From positions 62,001 through 126,000 of the forward strand of contig NZ_JACJQN010000014.1 of assembly GCF_014696675.1 (NCBI RefSeq): a DNA stretch of 64,000 bases, written 5' to 3'. A model generated the notes under the pieces. The model did no database searches, was not told where the DNA came from, and saw nothing but the letters and a program-made list of their open reading frames with translations. Numbering within the stretch: position 1 is the first letter of the stretch; the number at the start of each line of letters is the position of its first letter. This document shows, in pieces, positions 9,421 through 18,784 of the stretch. Source of the DNA: Phormidium tenue FACHB-1052. Its GTDB lineage: Bacteria > Cyanobacteriota > Cyanobacteriia > Phormidesmidales > Phormidesmidaceae. The position numbers were made by a program, and so were the translations under genes.

Positions 9421-10901
9421 TAGGCCCCCTTGCCCCAGAGCACAATTCCCAGGGTGGCGGTGAGAATTTCTAGATCCAAATTCAGCGACCAGTTATCGAT
9501 GTAGTGCAGGTCGAGGCGAGCCACATCATCAAAGGTGTCGATGTCAGAACGGCCCGAAATTTGCCACAGCCCCGTCACCCCCGGCAGCACTTGGTGACGA
9601 ATGTTGTGCCAACCGTCGAACTTGGCCACATCGCGCACCGGCAGCGGACGCGGCCCCACTAAGCTCATCTGGCCGCAGAGCACGTTAAACAATTGGGGCA
9701 ACTCATCGAGGCTGGTGCGGCGCAGCAGGCGGCCTACCCGAGTAATGCGCGGGTCGTGCTTGACCTTGAAGAGCACCCCATCCGCCGACTCATTGTGCTG
9801 CTCTAGCTCGGCCTGGAGCCGAGGCGCATCGACCACCATGGTGCGAAACTTCCACACCTGGAAGATATTGCCGTGCAGGCCCACTCGCTCCTGGCGAAAG
9901 AAAATTGGCCCGGCTGAGTCGAGGCGAATCGCTAGGGCAATGCCCAGCAGCACTGGCCCCAGGGCGATCACACCTAGGCCTGCCCCCAGGTAGTCCATCG
10001 AGCGCTTGAGGCGGTAGTCCCAGCCGCCCATCAGGGGGGCGTCGAGACGCAGGGTCGGCAAGCCTGCTACAGTCTCGGGGGTGCCCCGGCGGTAGAGCAT
10101 GTCGCGGCTGGTGGGGAGCAGCTGCATGGCAATGCCCGCCCGCCGCAGCTTCCAGTACAACTCAGAGGCCAGGTCGGCGGAGGGAATGCTCTCAGCCAGC
10201 ACTAGGGTGGCTCCGGAGGCCAAAATCGCCTGGTAGGTGGTAGCAGAGTTGGCGGTGGTCGCCAGGGCTGCCCCAATGACGGGAACCCTAGCCCGCTGAG
10301 AGAGCACATCGGCCAGGCGCTTGAGCCGGGGGGCAGGGGCAATCAGAAAGACTGAGGCGGGCACCTTGGATTGGGTGAGGGGGCGCAGCAGCAGCGTTGC
10401 CACTAGCCGCAGCCCTACCACCAGCCCCACCCCGCTAAACCAGGCCGAGAAAAACAGCGATCGCGGCAAATCCAGCTTGGGGTCGTAGAAATACATCACC
10501 ACCAGCGCACTCAGATACACCAGGCTGAGCAGCTTGCCCGCCCGCAGGTGCTTTTGCCCCTGTGATTTGGTGTCGTAGAGCCCACCGTAGGCAAACAGCC
10601 CCACGGCACAGGCCACCAGCACCCAAAAGGGGCTGGGCAGCCCCAGCCAAGTCCACCATACGAGCTGAGGCGGAATGGGTGAGAAGAATTGGTTGAGCGA
10701 TCGCGCAATGTTCCACGACAGCCCCAGCGCCAAAATATCCGTAGCCAGCAGCACCAGCCCCCGCCGCCCCGAGCCAGCCAAGGCGTCGCGTAGCTGAAAT
10801 CTAAGTCCTCGGGGGGCGCGAATATCTTGGCGGTAGCGGGGCCGCTGTTGCATTACGGCGGGTACGGCACGGTGACAATCCATAGCAGGGGGCAGACGCA
10901 T
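9417..10901 (-). CDS. Polyprenyl-phosphate sugar-1-phosphate transferase (exopolysaccharide initiating enzyme)
   Basis: The protein has 494 residues in the WbaP/WcaJ layout. N-terminal membrane helices (about 45-185) precede a soluble middle part and a C-terminal bacterial sugar transferase domain (about 295-494). The latter carries KRSMDYLGAGLG, FRQERVGLHGNIFQVWKFRT, RTSLDELPQLFNVL and VGPRPLPVRDV; these hold the conserved acidic and basic residues of the family. The reaction is transfer of sugar-1-phosphate onto undecaprenyl phosphate, the first step of capsule or exopolysaccharide assembly. The gene overlaps the downstream Wzy-like gene by 4 bp. ATGs at 10901, 10883 and 10853 are all possible starts; none has a clear ribosome-binding site. 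Confidence 0.9.
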   Translation of the reverse strand: MRLPPAMDCHRAVPAVMQQRPRYRQDIRAPRGLRFQLRDALAGSGRRGLVLLATDILALGLSWNIARSLNQFFSPIPPQLVWWTWLGLPSPFWVLVACAVGLFAYGGLYDTKSQGQKHLRAGKLLSLVYLSALVVMYFYDPKLDLPRSLFFSAWFSGVGLVVGLRLVATLLLRPLTQSKVPASVFLIAPAPRLKRLADVLSQRARVPVIGAALATTANSATTYQAILASGATLVLAESIPSADLASELYWKLRRAGIAMQLLPTSRDMLYRRGTPETVAGLPTLRLDAPLMGGWDYRLKRSMDYLGAGLGVIALGPVLLGIALAIRLDSAGPIFFRQERVGLHGNIFQVWKFRTMVVDAPRLQAELEQHNESADGVLFKVKHDPRITRVGRLLRRTSLDELPQLFNVLCGQMSLVGPRPLPVRDVAKFDGWHNIRHQVLPGVTGLWQISGRSDIDTFDDVARLDLHYIDNWSLNLDLEILTATLGIVLWGKGAY

Positions 10902-10980
10902 AGGGATGAGTTGGCCCTAGTATTCCGCAATTGTGCTGAGAATCCATCATTGGAGGATGGGTTTGAGGTGGAAGGTTTAG

Positions 10981-11017
10981 GGGGGTAGGGGGTGAGGGGG
11001 TAGGGGGTGAGGGGGTA
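10981..11017. repeat. G-rich tandem repeat between glycan genes
   Basis: Plus strand shows GGGGGTAGGGGGTGA repeated about 2.5 times. It contains many runs of four to five G and could form a G-quadruplex; the C-rich strand is the transcribed strand sense. It lies in the 131-bp gap between the WecG-type gene and the sugar transferase. Confidence 0.6.
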
Positions 11018-11032
11018 CATAAACCGTGAACC

Positions 11033-11836
11033 CTAAACCTTAAACCTGGAACCCTTTTCGCTAGCCCGTGCTCCCCACAGCCGATATCTGGCCACCTGCG
11101 CCCCAAACAGCAGCACAAACATAGGGTTATTCACCAGATAGCGCTGCCACAGACGGCGCGGCTCTTGGCCAAAGCGGTAGAGCCACTCTAGGCCGAGGCG
11201 CATCATCCAGCGGGGTGCTTGGGAGACATCGCCGCTGAAGAAGCTAAAGGCCGCGCCAACGCCGATCATGACAGCGTTGACCTGGCTTTGGTGGCGGTGC
11301 ATCCACTGCTCTTGCTTGGGGCAGCCCAGGCCGACAAACACCACCCGCGCCCCCGACTGGTTAATGCGCGCCACATCATCGGCGGCTTCCTCGGCTGAGA
11401 GCGGGCGAAAGGGCGGGGCGTGGGTGCCCGCAATCGGCAGGCCGGGGAATTGCTGCTGGAGGGAATTGGCCATTTTCTCTAGCATGGGGGCGGTGCCGCC
11501 GTAGAGGTAGATGGGTAGGCCGAGCTGGGCGGCGCGATCGCACCAGGCCAGCATCAGATCTGGCCCATAGACTCTGCTCTGGCCAGGCACCCCCAGCAGC
11601 CGCAGCCCCATCACCAAGGGCATACCATCGGAGGTCACCAGGGCAGCATCTTCGAGAATGCGCTGGTACTGCGAGTCCCAGTAGGCGGTCATCACCACGT
11701 GGACGTTGGCAGCGACCACGTAGCCCGATCGCCCGGTGGTGGCCCAGGTTTGAATGCGATCGCAAGCATCCCTATAGCTGGTGGCATCCACCCGAGTTTT
11801 GAGAATGCGCCTAGCTTGAAGCACTGGCTCCGTCAT
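11033..11836 (-). CDS. WecG/TagA/CpsF family glycosyltransferase
   Basis: This 267-residue protein has all hallmarks of the family: AANVHVVMTA near residue 43, TSDGMPLVMG (with the conserved Asp), YLYGG, VFVGLGCPKQEQWM, GVGAAFSFFSGDV and APRWMMRLGLEWLYRF. The family transfers N-acetyl-mannosamine(uronic acid)-type sugars to a lipid-linked acceptor on the cytosolic face of the membrane. It lies upstream of the sugar transferase and the two ligase/polymerase genes on the same strand, so it likely adds the second sugar of the same glycan (inference). ATG at 11836. Confidence 0.92.
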   Translation of the reverse strand: MTEPVLQARRILKTRVDATSYRDACDRIQTWATTGRSGYVVAANVHVVMTAYWDSQYQRILEDAALVTSDGMPLVMGLRLLGVPGQSRVYGPDLMLAWCDRAAQLGLPIYLYGGTAPMLEKMANSLQQQFPGLPIAGTHAPPFRPLSAEEAADDVARINQSGARVVFVGLGCPKQEQWMHRHQSQVNAVMIGVGAAFSFFSGDVSQAPRWMMRLGLEWLYRFGQEPRRLWQRYLVNNPMFVLLFGAQVARYRLWGARASEKGSRFKV

Positions 11837-11896
11837 GGTAGTGACCCTTGCATAGCACCTATTCTATCGGGGTCTGAGGTCTGGCCCCCTTAGCTT

Positions 11897-13918
11897 CTAA
11901 TCTCGGCGGGGGGCGAGGCCGAGCTGGCCCTGAAGCTCCATGTGGTTGGGGGTGAAGGCGGTGGTGGCGCTGAGGCTGCGCAGGCTGCCGAGGTAGGGTT
12001 TGGCGACATCGAAGCTGGGGTCGTCGTGGAAGCCAAACACTTCGTAGGCCAGGGCTAGGGTAGCGCCCACGTTCAGATAAAAGTAGCCGTCGTTGGGAGT
12101 GGGGAAGGTCGCTGTCGCCTCGTCGAACAAGAAAAAGTCAGACAGAGGATCGTGGGGTGAGGGGGCCAAAATACTGGCCATAGGCACCGCGCCAGAGGTG
12201 ATAGCCAGGGTATCGTCGGTGACCCAGCCGTGGCTGCCCACGCTGAGGTCGGGCACATAGTCACCGTTCAAGCTAGAAAACAATTCCCAACTTGTGGCGG
12301 GCTGTTGATTGACGGTTCTGGGGTGAACGGTGAGGCCAACGCTGGGCAGCAGGTCATCCACCGCGGCCAGGGTGCGATCGGCGGTGGGGCGATCGCTGGT
12401 CTGCAATAGCAGCCCCAGCCCCACGTACTGCAAGGGGCCACCTTCGGTGGGAAAGGCGGCGATCGCATATTCCCCGTCCATCCAGCCAAAGACATCGTCG
12501 TCGAGGTCAAGCCCGGTGAAGAGGGTGAACCCAGCGCGTACCGTGGCCAACCCATCGCGGGTAAAGTCGCTAGCCTGGTCTAGAACACTGGCCACAGTGC
12601 GCCAAAGGCCCGCGATGTTGCGGCCACTCATGACCACAAAAGTCGAGGCAGGCAGCAGCTCTAGGGGGCTGTCGGCGTTGGCCACCGTGGGGGTGAGGCC
12701 AAAGGTAAAGGGCACCGCATCGTAGTAGTAGCGGCCTCGAACTTGCATGCCGGTTGCCATGGGATACACCAGGGCCTCTAGAGTGCCGCCAAAGTTAAGC
12801 GATCGCAGACTTCGCAGCGTTTCGTCATCCAGGCTGGTGGGAGGCGTGGGGAAAGGCAGCGGCAGCTCGGCGGCGGGCAGATCCGTGGCCGAAAGGTTGT
12901 AGTTCAGCAGCTCCAGGGCGTTGCCATAGACGGCAAAGAGAGCCTGGGTACGCTGTCGATTAGTTAGGGTGCGCTGAAATTCTCGGCTATCGGTGAGGGA
13001 GTTTTGGGCTGCGCTCTGGCGCAGGTGTAGGTATTGCTCAAGGGCGGCGGGGCTTTCTGCTGTGATCAGAGCGTCGGGCAAAAAGGCTACGGCCAGGCCG
13101 CTAGGGCCAAACTCTGGCAGGGGTACTGGCACCTCGACCTCAAAAGTTTCTTCCTCTTCATGAAAGGGGCTAACGGTAAGGGGCAAGCCTACCGCACCGT
13201 TAAAGCGCAAAATTTGCGGAGTAGGACTGGCTTTCAGCGGCACAATCTCCGCCTCCCCGGCTTCGAGGCTGGGATCGTCGATAGCTTCTGGATCCGCTTC
13301 ATCGTCCCAATTGCAGGGGTCTGCGTTGACCTCAGCGGGGCCACAGGCTTCTGGAATGGCTGGCTCAGACCACTCGTCAAACTCGGGGGTAGGCCAAAAG
13401 TAGATCTCGGTGCCCAGGGCAGAGGTCACCTCTGGGGCATCCCCTTGCAGCTCAAAGAAACTGTCGCGAAAGGCGGCAAAGGCTTCAGCGTTAGTAACTG
13501 GAGCCACCATGATCGAGGCTTCGGCAATAGTCGCCGATTCGCCCGGTGGCACCGGCAGCAGCGCCACCACGGCGGTGTCGCCGATCCAGGGAGCTACCTG
13601 GCTGGCAAAGTCAATCCCGTAGGGCAGGTAGGGCAACCCCGGTAGGGCTGGGGTCAATCCCTGTTCTTCGTCCAGCAGTTTAAAGAGTTGGTACTGACTG
13701 AGCTGACCCCAGGTATCAGTGGTGGTGTCGATCAGCAGCACCAGGGCGGTGTTGTTGGGCAGATGATGCCAGGCGTCGGGTTCAACGGCGTGGGTGGCTA
13801 GGGGCGGAAGGGTGCCAACCGCTATCCCTGACCCCATAAGTCCTAAGGCCAACCTTCGTCCCAGGGGATAGAGGCTTGTCCACCGAATCCAACCCAGTCC
13901 TCGATTCCCAGTGTCCAT
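11897..13918 (-). CDS. DUF3352 domain-containing exported protein
   Basis: The 673-residue protein starts with a basic segment and a hydrophobic stretch at about residues 18-45 (GRRLALGLMGSGIAVGTLPP), a probable signal peptide or anchor. The rest is a DUF3352-type domain: LPNNTALVLLIDTTTDTW near the mature N-terminus and repeated segments with alpha/beta character. DUF3352 proteins are widespread in cyanobacteria and have no assigned activity. Start ATG 13918 is preferred over a TTG at 13936. There is a 60-bp gap to mutY upstream on the same strand. An acidic insert around residues 170-220 is rich in Asp/Glu. Confidence 0.85.
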   Translation of the reverse strand: MDTGNRGLGWIRWTSLYPLGRRLALGLMGSGIAVGTLPPLATHAVEPDAWHHLPNNTALVLLIDTTTDTWGQLSQYQLFKLLDEEQGLTPALPGLPYLPYGIDFASQVAPWIGDTAVVALLPVPPGESATIAEASIMVAPVTNAEAFAAFRDSFFELQGDAPEVTSALGTEIYFWPTPEFDEWSEPAIPEACGPAEVNADPCNWDDEADPEAIDDPSLEAGEAEIVPLKASPTPQILRFNGAVGLPLTVSPFHEEEETFEVEVPVPLPEFGPSGLAVAFLPDALITAESPAALEQYLHLRQSAAQNSLTDSREFQRTLTNRQRTQALFAVYGNALELLNYNLSATDLPAAELPLPFPTPPTSLDDETLRSLRSLNFGGTLEALVYPMATGMQVRGRYYYDAVPFTFGLTPTVANADSPLELLPASTFVVMSGRNIAGLWRTVASVLDQASDFTRDGLATVRAGFTLFTGLDLDDDVFGWMDGEYAIAAFPTEGGPLQYVGLGLLLQTSDRPTADRTLAAVDDLLPSVGLTVHPRTVNQQPATSWELFSSLNGDYVPDLSVGSHGWVTDDTLAITSGAVPMASILAPSPHDPLSDFFLFDEATATFPTPNDGYFYLNVGATLALAYEVFGFHDDPSFDVAKPYLGSLRSLSATTAFTPNHMELQGQLGLAPRRD

Positions 13919-13995
13919 AGCTACGCTGCGCTCCAAACAATCTTTTCTATCAAAACCGAGGAAAAGAGCGATGTCTGTAAACTATGGCGGTTTAT

Positions 13996-15276
13996 TTACG
14001 TTGAGGGCGAAATTTCGACCACATCCACGGGTATTTGGCCCGCCGCGTAGGCCCGCAGGGCGTTGATGATGTGGATATTGGCCTTGGGAAAGGGAAACTC
14101 TTCAATGGTGTCGAGGGTGACCCAGCGCACCTCATCGCACTCGATGGGCTGGGGGTCGCCGCTCAGATGGGTGCAGTGGTGCACGTTGAGGGTGACTTTG
14201 AAGTGCGAATAGGCATGGGTGACGGTGCAGAGGCGATCGCCCACCGCAATCTCAATCCCCAGTTCTTCCTGAATTTCCCGCGCGATACAGGCCTCAATCG
14301 TCTCGCCGGGTTCAATTTTGCCGCCGGGAAACTCCCACAGCCCACCCAGTAGCCCCTCCTGCTTGCGGCGATCGATCAGGATTTGGTCTTGCCCATTCCA
14401 AATCACAGCGACGCCAATTTGCTTGTGGGGCAGGGGGCCTTTGGTTTCTGACATGGGCAGCTCCGATTGAATATTGCGATTATAGGCTTGGCAGTGGGCC
14501 TGCCAGGGGCAGCGATCGCACTGAGGATTGCGCCGCGTACAGAGAGTTGCACCCAGATCCATCAACGCCTGGTTAAAGTCGCGGGGGTTCTGAGGATCCA
14601 GAAGATGCTCCGAAAGCACCCACAGATCCTTTAAGGCTTTGGCTGGCGGCACCGGCAGCGCCACCAGCCGGGCCAGCACCCGCTTCACATTGCCGTCGAG
14701 AATGGCGTGGGGTAGGTTAAACGCCGAACTGAGAATGCCCCCCGCCGTGGTTTTGCCAATACCGGGGAGCGTGGTGATGGTGTCAAAATCTTGGGGAATT
14801 GCGCCCTTATGCTCTGTGGCAATGCGCTGGGCAGCCTGGTGCAGGTTGCGGGCGCGGGCATAGTAGCCTAACCCTTCCCAGGCTTTAAGCACTGTTTGCT
14901 GGTCAGCGGCGGCTAGCGCCTCCACGGTGGGAAACTGCTCTAGCCAGCGCTGGTAGTAGGGCAGCACCGTCTTCACCTGGGTCTGCTGGAGCATAATCTC
15001 CGAGATCCAAATGGCGTAGGGGTGGTCAATATTGCGCCAGGGCAGGGTGCGGCCACAGTCGGCGTACCAGGCCAGCAGCTCTGCTCGCAACGCCTCAACA
15101 GGAAAATCCGGCCAGGGCAGCGTTGCCAGGGCCGGATTGGGGGAAAGAGGGTTTAGCACCCTCCTCGTGCTCGTTGTGTAAGAACCCTCAGTGTCGCGCG
15201 CGGTAGAACGGCGACGGCCAAAGGAGGAATTGAAACTTGGTTGATCCGCTGGGACAGGTGGTTGACTAGGGCTCAC
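13996..15276 (-). CDS. mutY: A/G-specific adenine glycosylase MutY fused to an intact Nudix box
   Basis: This enzyme removes adenine mispaired with 8-oxoguanine. The catalytic Glu is E93 in SEIMLQQTQV, the HhH motif is LPGIGKTTAGG (170-180) and the catalytic Asp is D194 in ILDGNVKRV. The 4Fe-4S cluster ligands C246-x6-C253-x2-C256-x5-C262 are all present. The C-terminal domain (about 285-426) recognises 8-oxoG in the family. Here it also retains a complete Nudix signature, G-x5-E-x7-REIQEELGI (319-341). The start is GTG at 15276; the first ~50 residues are not conserved. It sits 10 bp downstream of the DUF760 gene, probably co-transcribed. Confidence 0.95.
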   Translation of the reverse strand: MSPSQPPVPADQPSFNSSFGRRRSTARDTEGSYTTSTRRVLNPLSPNPALATLPWPDFPVEALRAELLAWYADCGRTLPWRNIDHPYAIWISEIMLQQTQVKTVLPYYQRWLEQFPTVEALAAADQQTVLKAWEGLGYYARARNLHQAAQRIATEHKGAIPQDFDTITTLPGIGKTTAGGILSSAFNLPHAILDGNVKRVLARLVALPVPPAKALKDLWVLSEHLLDPQNPRDFNQALMDLGATLCTRRNPQCDRCPWQAHCQAYNRNIQSELPMSETKGPLPHKQIGVAVIWNGQDQILIDRRKQEGLLGGLWEFPGGKIEPGETIEACIAREIQEELGIEIAVGDRLCTVTHAYSHFKVTLNVHHCTHLSGDPQPIECDEVRWVTLDTIEEFPFPKANIHIINALRAYAAGQIPVDVVEISPST

Positions 15277-15286
15277 TCAGCTTCGA

Positions 15287-15637
15287 CTATTCGGGATCCG
15301 GGGCAGATTCTGCCGACATCAGCGAGTCCTCAAAGGCCATGCGCTGTTCAGCGCCCCGCAGAAAATACCCGCTCATCATAGCAGAGGCCAGCAGACGACC
15401 CAGGTTTTCGCGGTTGGTGGTGATTTCTACGTCAAAGTGCTGGGAGGGCAGCCCGCCGAGCAGCCCGATAATGTTGTGTTCCATCATCTGTTGCACTTCG
15501 GTAGAAGCAGGATTAGAGAGCTGGGCAATCGTCTCAGGGCTCATGCCATGGACGTACTGCATGAGGGAGTTGGGATGCTCAGAGGAGTTTTTGAAGCCGT
15601 TGAAAAGGTCTTGGGCTTTACCGGAAGAATTGCTCAC
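15287..15637 (-). CDS. DUF760 domain-containing protein
   Basis: A 116-residue soluble protein carries the pattern YVHGMSPETIAQLSNPASTE and MMEHNIIGLLGGLP, followed by LGRLLASAMMSGYFLRGAEQR. This matches the DUF760 family found across cyanobacteria and plastids; its function is unknown. The GTG start at 15637 is preceded by GAGG at eight bases. It is the first gene of a short minus-strand unit with mutY. Confidence 0.88.
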   Translation of the reverse strand: MSNSSGKAQDLFNGFKNSSEHPNSLMQYVHGMSPETIAQLSNPASTEVQQMMEHNIIGLLGGLPSQHFDVEITTNRENLGRLLASAMMSGYFLRGAEQRMAFEDSLMSAESAPDPE

Positions 15638-16135
15638 AGGAGATACCTCGCTTGGCTAGCAGTGTGCGTGCGGCCTGGGTTTATCGAATTGAGCTGGATA
15701 GGGTTATTGTTCCCCATTGGGATTAGAACCCTAACTTTTTGTTGTCTACGTCACTATTGACTATCTACATGGAGTCGCTCAGTCATTCCTGAAACCCATG
15801 TAACTAAGTTAACAGGCTAGGTTTTGTCGCTGGGTAGGCAGAACCGTACCACTGGTGGAGAGGTTTTGCCCTGAAACGGCTGTGGGATGTTTCTCCATAG
15901 ATAGATGTCTGGGTCAACCCTAGGGTTCAAGCTGAAGCAAGACTTTCTACGGGTATTCCATCTAACTGAAAATCCTAATCGAGGTTACTGAGATCAAATG
16001 TTCGGTAGAGCATGGTTTGGGATGAGGATAGAGCCAGAATAATCCCAGGAAGGTTTTAGACAATTTAAGGTAGTCATCATTTTGTCATGAGTGCTATCTG
16101 TCACAATTGCCAGCAATGTCCCCAAAAGCCCCAAA
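15638..16135. other. Divergent intergenic region between DUF760 and egtB
   Basis: About 500 bp with no supportable gene. It must contain the divergent promoters of the DUF760-mutY unit and egtB, but no clear operator is visible. A 7-bp inverted repeat TACATGG...CCATGTA near 15767-15803 is the only fold noticed. Confidence 0.5.
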
Positions 16136-17443
16136 ATGACGCTTTCTTCACCCTTTGCACCATCGTTAGAGGTCTCCTTGGCCACCGCTGTAGTGGCTCA
16201 GTATAGGGCTGTGCGCCACCTCAGCGAAACCCTCTGTGAACCACTTGAGATTGAAGACTATGGTGTGCAGAGCATGGCCGATGTTAGCCCTCCGAAGTGG
16301 CATCTGGCCCACACCACCTGGTTTTTTGAGACCTTTCTTCTGCGCCCCTACCTCGAAGGCTACCGAGAATTTCACCCTGGCTACGGCTATTTGTTTAACT
16401 CCTACTATGAGGCAGTGGGCGATCGCCACCCCCGCCCCCAGCGCGGTCTGCTGTCGCGCCCTACGGTGAAGGAGGTCTACGAGTATCGCGCCCATGTGGA
16501 TGCGGCGATGGAGAGGCTGCTGGGCGATGGTCAAGGACCGGCCCGAGAGGGCGATCGCGCCGACCATCCCACCGTGGCAGAACTGACTAATCTTGGCCTG
16601 CACCACGAGCAGCAGCACCAGGAACTCATCCTCACCGACCTCAAATACAACTTGGCGATCAATCCCCTGCGCCCCGCCTACCGTTCAGATGTCGCATTGG
16701 GACAGGCTGAATCCTCAGCACCGCTGACGTTCATAGATTTTCCTGGCGGCCTCTATGACCTTGGCCATCAAGCTGCTGGGTTTGCCTTTGACAACGAAGG
16801 CCCAGCCCATCGGGTCTATCTCCAAGATTTTGCCTTGGCCAACCGTCTGATCACCAACAGCGAATATCTAGAATTTGTTGCTGACAAGGGCTATCAGACC
16901 GCTGCTCACTGGCTCGCCGAGGGTTGGGGCATGGTGCAGAGCGAAGGTTGGCAAGCGCCTTTGTACTGGGAGCAGCGCGACGGTGAATGGTGGGTGTTTA
17001 CGCTGGGCGGCATGCAGCCCGTGAACCCAGCGGCTCCCGTATGCCACCTCAGCTACTTTGAGGCCGATGCCTTTGCCACTTGGCGGGGCGATCGCCTCCC
17101 CACCGAAGCCGAATGGGAAGTGGCCGCCGCCCAGATGCCCATCCAGGGCAACCTTCTCGCTGCCGACCACCTGCACCCTCAACCAGCCTCTGCATCCCAA
17201 AACCTTCAGCAGCTCTACGGCGATGTTTGGGAATGGACCCAGAGCGCCTACCTGCCCTACCCCGGCTTTCGCCCCGCCCCCGGTGCCGTGGGAGAATATA
17301 ACGGCAAGTTTATGTGCAACCAAATGGTGCTGCGCGGCGGCTCCTGCGTTACTCCACCCGGACACATTCGCCCCAGCTACCGCAATTTCTTTCCGCCCAG
17401 CGCCCGGTGGCAGTTTAGCGGCCTGCGGCTAGCGAAGGGGTAA
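16136..17443 (+). CDS. egtB: Ergothioneine biosynthesis sulfoxide synthase EgtB
   Basis: This iron enzyme joins a thiol donor to the C2 of trimethyl-histidine (hercynine) using oxygen. The 435-residue protein has an N-terminal DinB-like four-helix domain and a C-terminal FGE-sulfatase-like domain. Iron ligands are expected at WHLAH (His56/59 region) and HHEQQHQE (His157 and His161). The C-terminal domain shows GGLYDLG, RLPTEAEWEVAA, WEWTQSAY and VLRGGSC. ATG 16136 is chosen; a GTG at 16091 adds 15 unconserved residues. egtD follows within 115 bp, so the two core ergothioneine steps are clustered. Confidence 0.93.
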   Translation: MTLSSPFAPSLEVSLATAVVAQYRAVRHLSETLCEPLEIEDYGVQSMADVSPPKWHLAHTTWFFETFLLRPYLEGYREFHPGYGYLFNSYYEAVGDRHPRPQRGLLSRPTVKEVYEYRAHVDAAMERLLGDGQGPAREGDRADHPTVAELTNLGLHHEQQHQELILTDLKYNLAINPLRPAYRSDVALGQAESSAPLTFIDFPGGLYDLGHQAAGFAFDNEGPAHRVYLQDFALANRLITNSEYLEFVADKGYQTAAHWLAEGWGMVQSEGWQAPLYWEQRDGEWWVFTLGGMQPVNPAAPVCHLSYFEADAFATWRGDRLPTEAEWEVAAAQMPIQGNLLAADHLHPQPASASQNLQQLYGDVWEWTQSAYLPYPGFRPAPGAVGEYNGKFMCNQMVLRGGSCVTPPGHIRPSYRNFFPPSARWQFSGLRLAKG

Positions 17444-17490
17444 GGGGGGGTAGGGGTTAAGGGGGTGATGGAGCTTTTAACCCTCGATCA

Positions 17491-17557
17491 CTCCCCTACT
17501 CCCTACTCCCTACCCATCTCTCCCACTCCCCTATCTCCCCCACTCCCCCACCTCCCC
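17491..17557. repeat. C-rich heptamer-like run abutting the egtD start
   Basis: The run CTCCCCTACTCCCTACTCCC and its variants continue directly into the egtD ATG, replacing any purine-rich ribosome-binding site. It belongs to the same low-complexity class as the run before nrtD. Confidence 0.6.
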
Positions 17558-18529
17558 ATGCCCCCCACCTCTCAAACCAAGCCCTCTCCCGTCAAGCTCT
17601 ACGACTTTCACCCACCCGTGGAAGACTTTCGCAGCGCCGTGCTGCGGGGTTTGAGCCAGCCGCAGAAGACCCTTTCTCCTAAGTTTCTCTATGACAAGCG
17701 GGGGTCGGAGCTGTTTGATGCTATCTGCCAACTGCCGGAGTATTACCTGACGCGCACCGAGATGGCCATTTTGCAGACCCATGCGGAGGCTATTGCGGCG
17801 GCTCTAGACCACCGCGTCTTGGTTGAACTGGGCAGCGGCAGCAGCCAAAAAATTCGCATTTTGCTGAATGCTGCGCCTCAGGTAACAACCTACGTGGGAG
17901 TCGATATTTCGCGGCAGCATTTGCAGGAGGCCTGCGCGGCGCTGATGGGAGATTTTGGGGGGCTGGATGCGATCGCCGTTTGCGCTGACTACACCCAACC
18001 CCTGCCCATCGCCGCCATTCCTGAGCTGCAGAACCGCCCCACCATCGGCTTTTTTCCCGGTTCTTCCATTGGCAATTTAGAGCCTACCGAGGTGATCACT
18101 TTCCTCAAAACTGTGGCGGTGCTGGGCGACTTAATCGTGGGGGTAGATCTTAAGAAATCCCCTACCATTCTCGAACCCGCCTACGACGATGCCCAAGGGG
18201 TTTCAGCAGCCTTTGCCCTGAATGTGCTGGAAAGGATCAACCGAGAACTGGGGGCCGATTTTGACCTGAGCCAGTTTGAGTATCGGGCGCACTACAACGA
18301 GGCCCAGGGGCGGATCGAGATGGCGATCGCTAGCCTCTGCGATCAAACGGTGCATCTGGGCGATACAGCGATTGCGTTCAAAGCGGGCGAAACTCTACGC
18401 ACTGAGCATTCCTATAAATACACGGTGGATGAGTTTCAGCTCTTGGCAATGGAAGCGGGTTTTCAGCCGGTGCAGGTGTGGACTGATGAGCAGCAGCTCT
18501 TTAGCCTGCACCATCTAAAGCAGATTTAG
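17558..18529 (+). CDS. egtD: L-histidine N-alpha-methyltransferase EgtD
   Basis: It makes hercynine by three SAM-dependent methylations of histidine, supplying EgtB. The 323-residue protein is the usual length and has YDKRGSELFDAICQLPEYYLTRTE (residues 45-68, substrate-binding region). The SAM motif VELGSGSSQK is at 89-98, and VGVDISR and GFFPGSSIGN are also present. ATG 17558 gives the canonical N-terminus; an upstream ATG at 17465 would add 31 residues translated from the C-rich repeat. A MITE lies 28 bp after the stop. Confidence 0.94.
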   Translation: MPPTSQTKPSPVKLYDFHPPVEDFRSAVLRGLSQPQKTLSPKFLYDKRGSELFDAICQLPEYYLTRTEMAILQTHAEAIAAALDHRVLVELGSGSSQKIRILLNAAPQVTTYVGVDISRQHLQEACAALMGDFGGLDAIAVCADYTQPLPIAAIPELQNRPTIGFFPGSSIGNLEPTEVITFLKTVAVLGDLIVGVDLKKSPTILEPAYDDAQGVSAAFALNVLERINRELGADFDLSQFEYRAHYNEAQGRIEMAIASLCDQTVHLGDTAIAFKAGETLRTEHSYKYTVDEFQLLAMEAGFQPVQVWTDEQQLFSLHHLKQI

Positions 18530-18557
18530 GGCGCTGGCCTATAGAAAAAACTTTTCT

Positions 18558-18707
18558 GGCGTTGCTGATCAGCGGTATGATTTGCCCCCCTAGCCCCCCA
18601 ATTCTGGGGGGAACCGGACAACTTCAAAGTCCCCCAAATTTGGGGGGTTGGGGGGCCGATGCAGCAACTGTTGCTTTTGCAGATTCATTCCTCAATTCAT
18701 CAACGCC
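18558..18707. mobile_element. MITE copy 1 (150 bp, 8-bp target duplication)
   Basis: The element begins GGCGTTGCTGATCAG and ends TTCATCAACGCC, with terminal inverted repeats of about 11 bp. It is flanked by the identical octamer ACTTTTCT (18550-18557 and 18708-18715). The interior holds runs of C and G (CCCCCCTAGCCCCCCAATT against AATTTGGGGGGTTGGGGGG) that fold back. No transposase is encoded. Two further copies are at 36945-37093 and 53210-53358. Confidence 0.85.
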
Positions 18708-18784
18708 ACTTTTCTACAGCAAGCAATGCGTTGCGGAACTGTAATCCATTCGCGATCGCAGCAAACACCAGTGGTAGGATGCTA

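Noticed and set aside
18562-18744. Small frames inside the MITE copies (also at 36948-37175 and 53214-53459)
   Set aside because: Products are translations of the foldback centre (CPPSPPILGG type) and are an effect of the repeat, not genes.
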